Shown: positions 61,835 to 64,000 of the stretch, in pieces | How the letters are laid out: every line of letters starts with the position of its first letter | Numbering within the stretch: position 1 is the first letter of the stretch | DNA from: Deltaproteobacteria bacterium | GTDB lineage: Bacteria; Acidobacteriota; Thermoanaerobaculia; Multivoradales; JAHZIX01 | DNA: 64,000 nt | Reading direction: 5' to 3' | NCBI GenBank assembly: GCA_022601195.1 | Contig: JAHZIX010000005.1 | Location: forward strand, 124,001-188,000 | The notes under the pieces: generated by a model | What the model was told of the DNA's origin: nothing | Database searches by the model: none | The model's input: only the letters and a program-made list of their open reading frames with translations | Translations under genes and position numbers: made by a program

Positions 61835-62650
61835 GTGGACATCAACGTCAATGAATGGCTGAATCTTTTTCTACGCTGGTTTCACGTCGTGGCCGGTGTG
61901 CTGTGGATCGGCCAGACGGCCTTTTTCAGCTGGTTGGACACCCGCATGAAGCTCGAGGCAGACCCGGAAACCGGTGAGCAGGTTTGGATGGTTCACAGCG
62001 GCGGCTTCTATCAAGTGAAGAAGCTGAAAGCCCCAGCCTCGGATCCGAAGGTCCTCCATTGGTTCAAATGGGAAGCGGCCTTTACTTGGCTGAGCGGCAT
62101 GCTGCTCTTGGGGGTGGTCTACCATGCCGGTGGTTTGATGGTGGAGTACGGATCCGAAATGAGCAGCGGCCGGGCCGCTTCCATCGGTACCGGTGTCCTG
62201 ATCGTCGGCTGGTTGGTCTACGATCTATTGTGGAAGTCTCCCCTGAGTCGCCACGTAGCTATCGCCAATCTCCTCTCCTTTGGCCTGCTGATTGCGGCTG
62301 CCTACGGCATGAGCCAAGTGATGAGTGGTCGGGCCGCCTACATCCACACTGGCGCTCTCATGGGAACTCTCATGACCCTCAATGTCTGGATGCGCATCCT
62401 TCCAGGCCAGCGCCGCATGGTAGAAGCAGTCAAAGAAGGCCGCGCTCCGGATATGACCTACGCCATTCAAGCCAAGAGCCGCTCCACTCACAACACCTTC
62501 ATGGCCGTCCCCCTCATCTTCATCATGATCTCCAACCACTTCCCCACCGCCTCCTACGGTCGCAGCGACCGCTGGACGATGCTGGTGGCCTTCGTGCTGC
62601 TGGGATTCGCGGCTCGCTGGCTGATGAACCGGTGGAACGAGAAGGGGTAG
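61835..62650 (+). CDS. PuuD-like urate oxidase N-terminal domain membrane protein
   Basis: A 271-residue protein with about seven to eight transmembrane helices. It matches the membrane domain of PuuD (urate hydroxylase): FLRWFHVVAGVLWIGQTAFFSWLD, HWFKWEAAFTWLSGMLLL, MLRI-type NVWMRILPGQRRMV and STHNTFMAVPLIFIMISNHFP. Full PuuD has a C-terminal cytochrome c domain, absent here. GTG 61835 has GAGGAG 8 nt upstream. It diverges from fdhB. Conserved His suggests heme binding, so an electron-transfer membrane protein is as likely as a urate enzyme. Confidence 0.83.
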   Translation: MDINVNEWLNLFLRWFHVVAGVLWIGQTAFFSWLDTRMKLEADPETGEQVWMVHSGGFYQVKKLKAPASDPKVLHWFKWEAAFTWLSGMLLLGVVYHAGGLMVEYGSEMSSGRAASIGTGVLIVGWLVYDLLWKSPLSRHVAIANLLSFGLLIAAAYGMSQVMSGRAAYIHTGALMGTLMTLNVWMRILPGQRRMVEAVKEGRAPDMTYAIQAKSRSTHNTFMAVPLIFIMISNHFPTASYGRSDRWTMLVAFVLLGFAARWLMNRWNEKG

Positions 62651-62964
62651 GGGGGGCAGGTTTCGAGTCGCCGCCAGGCTCCCGCCTCCGCCGTTCCCAC
62701 GGGCAGATCGTTCGCCAAGGTCTCGATGACTACCTAGACGACGTCGAGGGTTTGAACTTTTTCTTGCGAGTAGCTCCAGGATCCCGCAGACACGATGCTC
62801 GATTGGGAAGAGGTCAATCGGCGCCGAAGATGCCTGGAGATCCAAGGAAGGCGGCGGGTTCTGAGACGCAGGCGGAGTCGCTCTCGGTCCTGAAGCAGGA
62901 CCGCGTTCTGACGAGGGACTTCTAAGCGAACCCGATGCCGCAATAGAAGGCCGATGAGAAGTTC
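62651..62964. other. Interval without a supported gene
   Basis: Between convergent genes (stops at 62650 and 62965). I see no gene, terminator or repeat here that I can support. Confidence 0.5.
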
Positions 62965-63498
62965 TTAGCGCTGCGCTGGCGCTTCACAATCAGCGGGGGG
63001 CAGTTCCCATTCACTATCTGGAGTCGGGTCCGGAATAGCAATTTTTTCTTGGTAGGACCGGAATTGAATCAAGCGATAGGGGTCCTGGAAAGTGGTTAGT
63101 TTGTAGAAGAATTGGTGTTGCGCAATGAGAACCAACGCCAGGCCTCCATAGAAAAGGTACTTTTGCCGGGATATTCGCTTCTGGCTCGAGCGCTCTGCTC
63201 GAAACTTCGTCCACAGCCAAACCAGCCAGAGAACCTGCGCCCACATGAATCCCTGCTGAAGCGAGAACGGTTGGTCTGGCCCGACTCGAAACCACACCTC
63301 GAGGAACCAATAGAACTGGTCGGGCCTTGGAAGGACGCTGTGACGATGCATTACCTGACCGGTAACCAGGAAAAATAGATTGACCATCTGCAGTGCGTGA
63401 AGCCAGGCGATCAGGGCCAAGGGAGTGAGGCCGCTATTCAGCCAGATCCAACTCTTCTGCGGCTGGAAAACTGAAATGCGAATGGCCATTAGTTCCAT
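62965..63498 (-). CDS. Hypothetical membrane protein
   Basis: A 177-residue protein with about four hydrophobic helices (LTPLALIAWLHALQMVNLFFL; FMWAQVLWLVWLW; YLFYGGLALVLIAQHQFFY), Trp/Phe-rich, and a polar Pro/Glu tail. ATG 63498 has AGGG 5 nt upstream; ATG 63486 is an alternative. Family not recognised. Confidence 0.7.
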   Translation of the reverse strand: MELMAIRISVFQPQKSWIWLNSGLTPLALIAWLHALQMVNLFFLVTGQVMHRHSVLPRPDQFYWFLEVWFRVGPDQPFSLQQGFMWAQVLWLVWLWTKFRAERSSQKRISRQKYLFYGGLALVLIAQHQFFYKLTTFQDPYRLIQFRSYQEKIAIPDPTPDSEWELPPADCEAPAQR

Positions 63499-63794
63499 TT
63501 TACCCTAATTAGAATTGTTCTTCCAGTGTTCACGTTGGTCGACAGAATCTTCCTCCCGCATCGACTCTCCTTCCGGTAGCTAGAAAGTTTCTCCACTTCT
63601 CAAAGATTGGCGGATATGCCTGTGGTTCTTGTCGCAGACCCCTTGGTACCTTGACCGAATTGAAAGTGCCCTGTCGAGGTTGGCCAAGTTGACGGCTTCG
63701 TGAAGAGCAAGATGGCGGCCATGGGTAGACCCCTGGAGAGGTGAGTCGGGCCGGTTCCGGGCCTCGCCGCAGTTTTCGAAAAGGAGTTGTAAAG

Positions 63795-64000
63795 ATGTAC
63801 AAGACTTCGTTGTTGAGTTGGGGCATTGTGGCCCTGTTACTGCTCATCTGGCCTGTTGCTAGCGGTGGAACCACGGTTCTCAAGCAAGATGTTGGCGAAT
63901 TAGTGGACCGAGCTCCGCTAATTTTCATTGGGACTGCCATCGACAAACAGTTGGGAATCCTGGAAAAGGTTGGGTATCCAACTACTCTAGTGACTTTTCA
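63795..64000 (+). CDS. Secreted protein, partial at right edge
   Basis: The first 68 codons are open to the window end. A signal peptide (MYKTSLLSWGIVALLLLIWPVASG) is followed by GTTVLKQDVGELVDRAPLIFIGTAID, a beta-rich start I know from exported acidobacterial proteins of unknown role. ATG 63795 with AAGGAG 8 nt upstream. Confidence 0.75.
   Translation, partial: MYKTSLLSWGIVALLLLIWPVASGGTTVLKQDVGELVDRAPLIFIGTAIDKQLGILEKVGYPTTLVTF

Overview
The window reads as chromosome of an Acidobacteriota-like bacterium, probably near Thermoanaerobaculia. This is inferred from protein types only. The clues are a duplicated FtsX/MacB permease of the acidobacterial ADOP type, a TIGR02999-like ECF sigma factor divergent from a Ser/Thr kinase with TPRs, secreted proteins ending in a DGFESGDTSAW-type tail, PilT paralogs and many exported peptidases. 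Coding density is high on both strands. I saw no rRNA, tRNA, CRISPR array, prophage or intact insertion sequence.

Layout. 0-1.4 kb: a BlaR1/BlaI-type sensor-repressor pair (blaR1 cut by the left edge) with a well formed promoter and two abutting operator dyads. 1.5-13 kb: DUF418 membrane protein, threonine dehydratase, secreted M36 metalloprotease, a gene-poor stretch with DnaA-box-like sites, glutamate dehydrogenase plus iron alcohol dehydrogenase, and a prolyl oligopeptidase. 13-21.5 kb: diheme cytochrome c with a TerB protein, a PilT-like ATPase, YceI and DJ-1 lipoproteins, cystathionine beta-synthase-like enzyme with a SEC-C protein, and an S1-domain protein. 21.6-29.6 kb: ADOP permease, SGNH hydrolase, trypsin-like protease followed by two related mini-ORFs of 16 and 19 codons, a YCF48-like lipoprotein and secreted proteins. 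29.7-39 kb: PQQ-propeller protein, ApaG, M20 dipeptidase, M2 (ACE-like) peptidase, aldehyde dehydrogenase. 39-48.4 kb: a 1371-residue modular secreted cytochrome protein and the ECF sigma/kinase locus. 49-51.6 kb: two adjacent PilT ATPases. 52-57 kb: DUF420 protein, an alpha/beta-hydrolase without its nucleophile serine, MutT, a DUF533-like protein, an outer-membrane barrel and PdxH. 57-64 kb: a selenocysteine-containing NAD-linked formate dehydrogenase (fdhA with in-frame UGA, fused NuoE-NuoF subunit), a PuuD-like membrane protein and a gene cut by the right edge.

How the genes work together. The clearest unit is the formate dehydrogenase pair: FdhA oxidises formate and its iron-sulfur chain feeds the FMN/NAD subunit. 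UGA recoding is supported by a hairpin 11 nt downstream with the same apical loop and spacing as E. coli fdhF. The many exported peptidases, ammonia-releasing dehydrogenases and threonine dehydratase suggest a protein- and amino-acid-degrading heterotroph.

Most notable items: the selenoprotein; the tandem mini-ORFs sharing K-T-x-I-R-A-G with mostly synonymous codon differences and strong Shine-Dalgarno sites; the shared C-terminal tail on three unrelated secreted proteins; and a possible short peptide/RNA unit with promoter and terminator near 52 kb.
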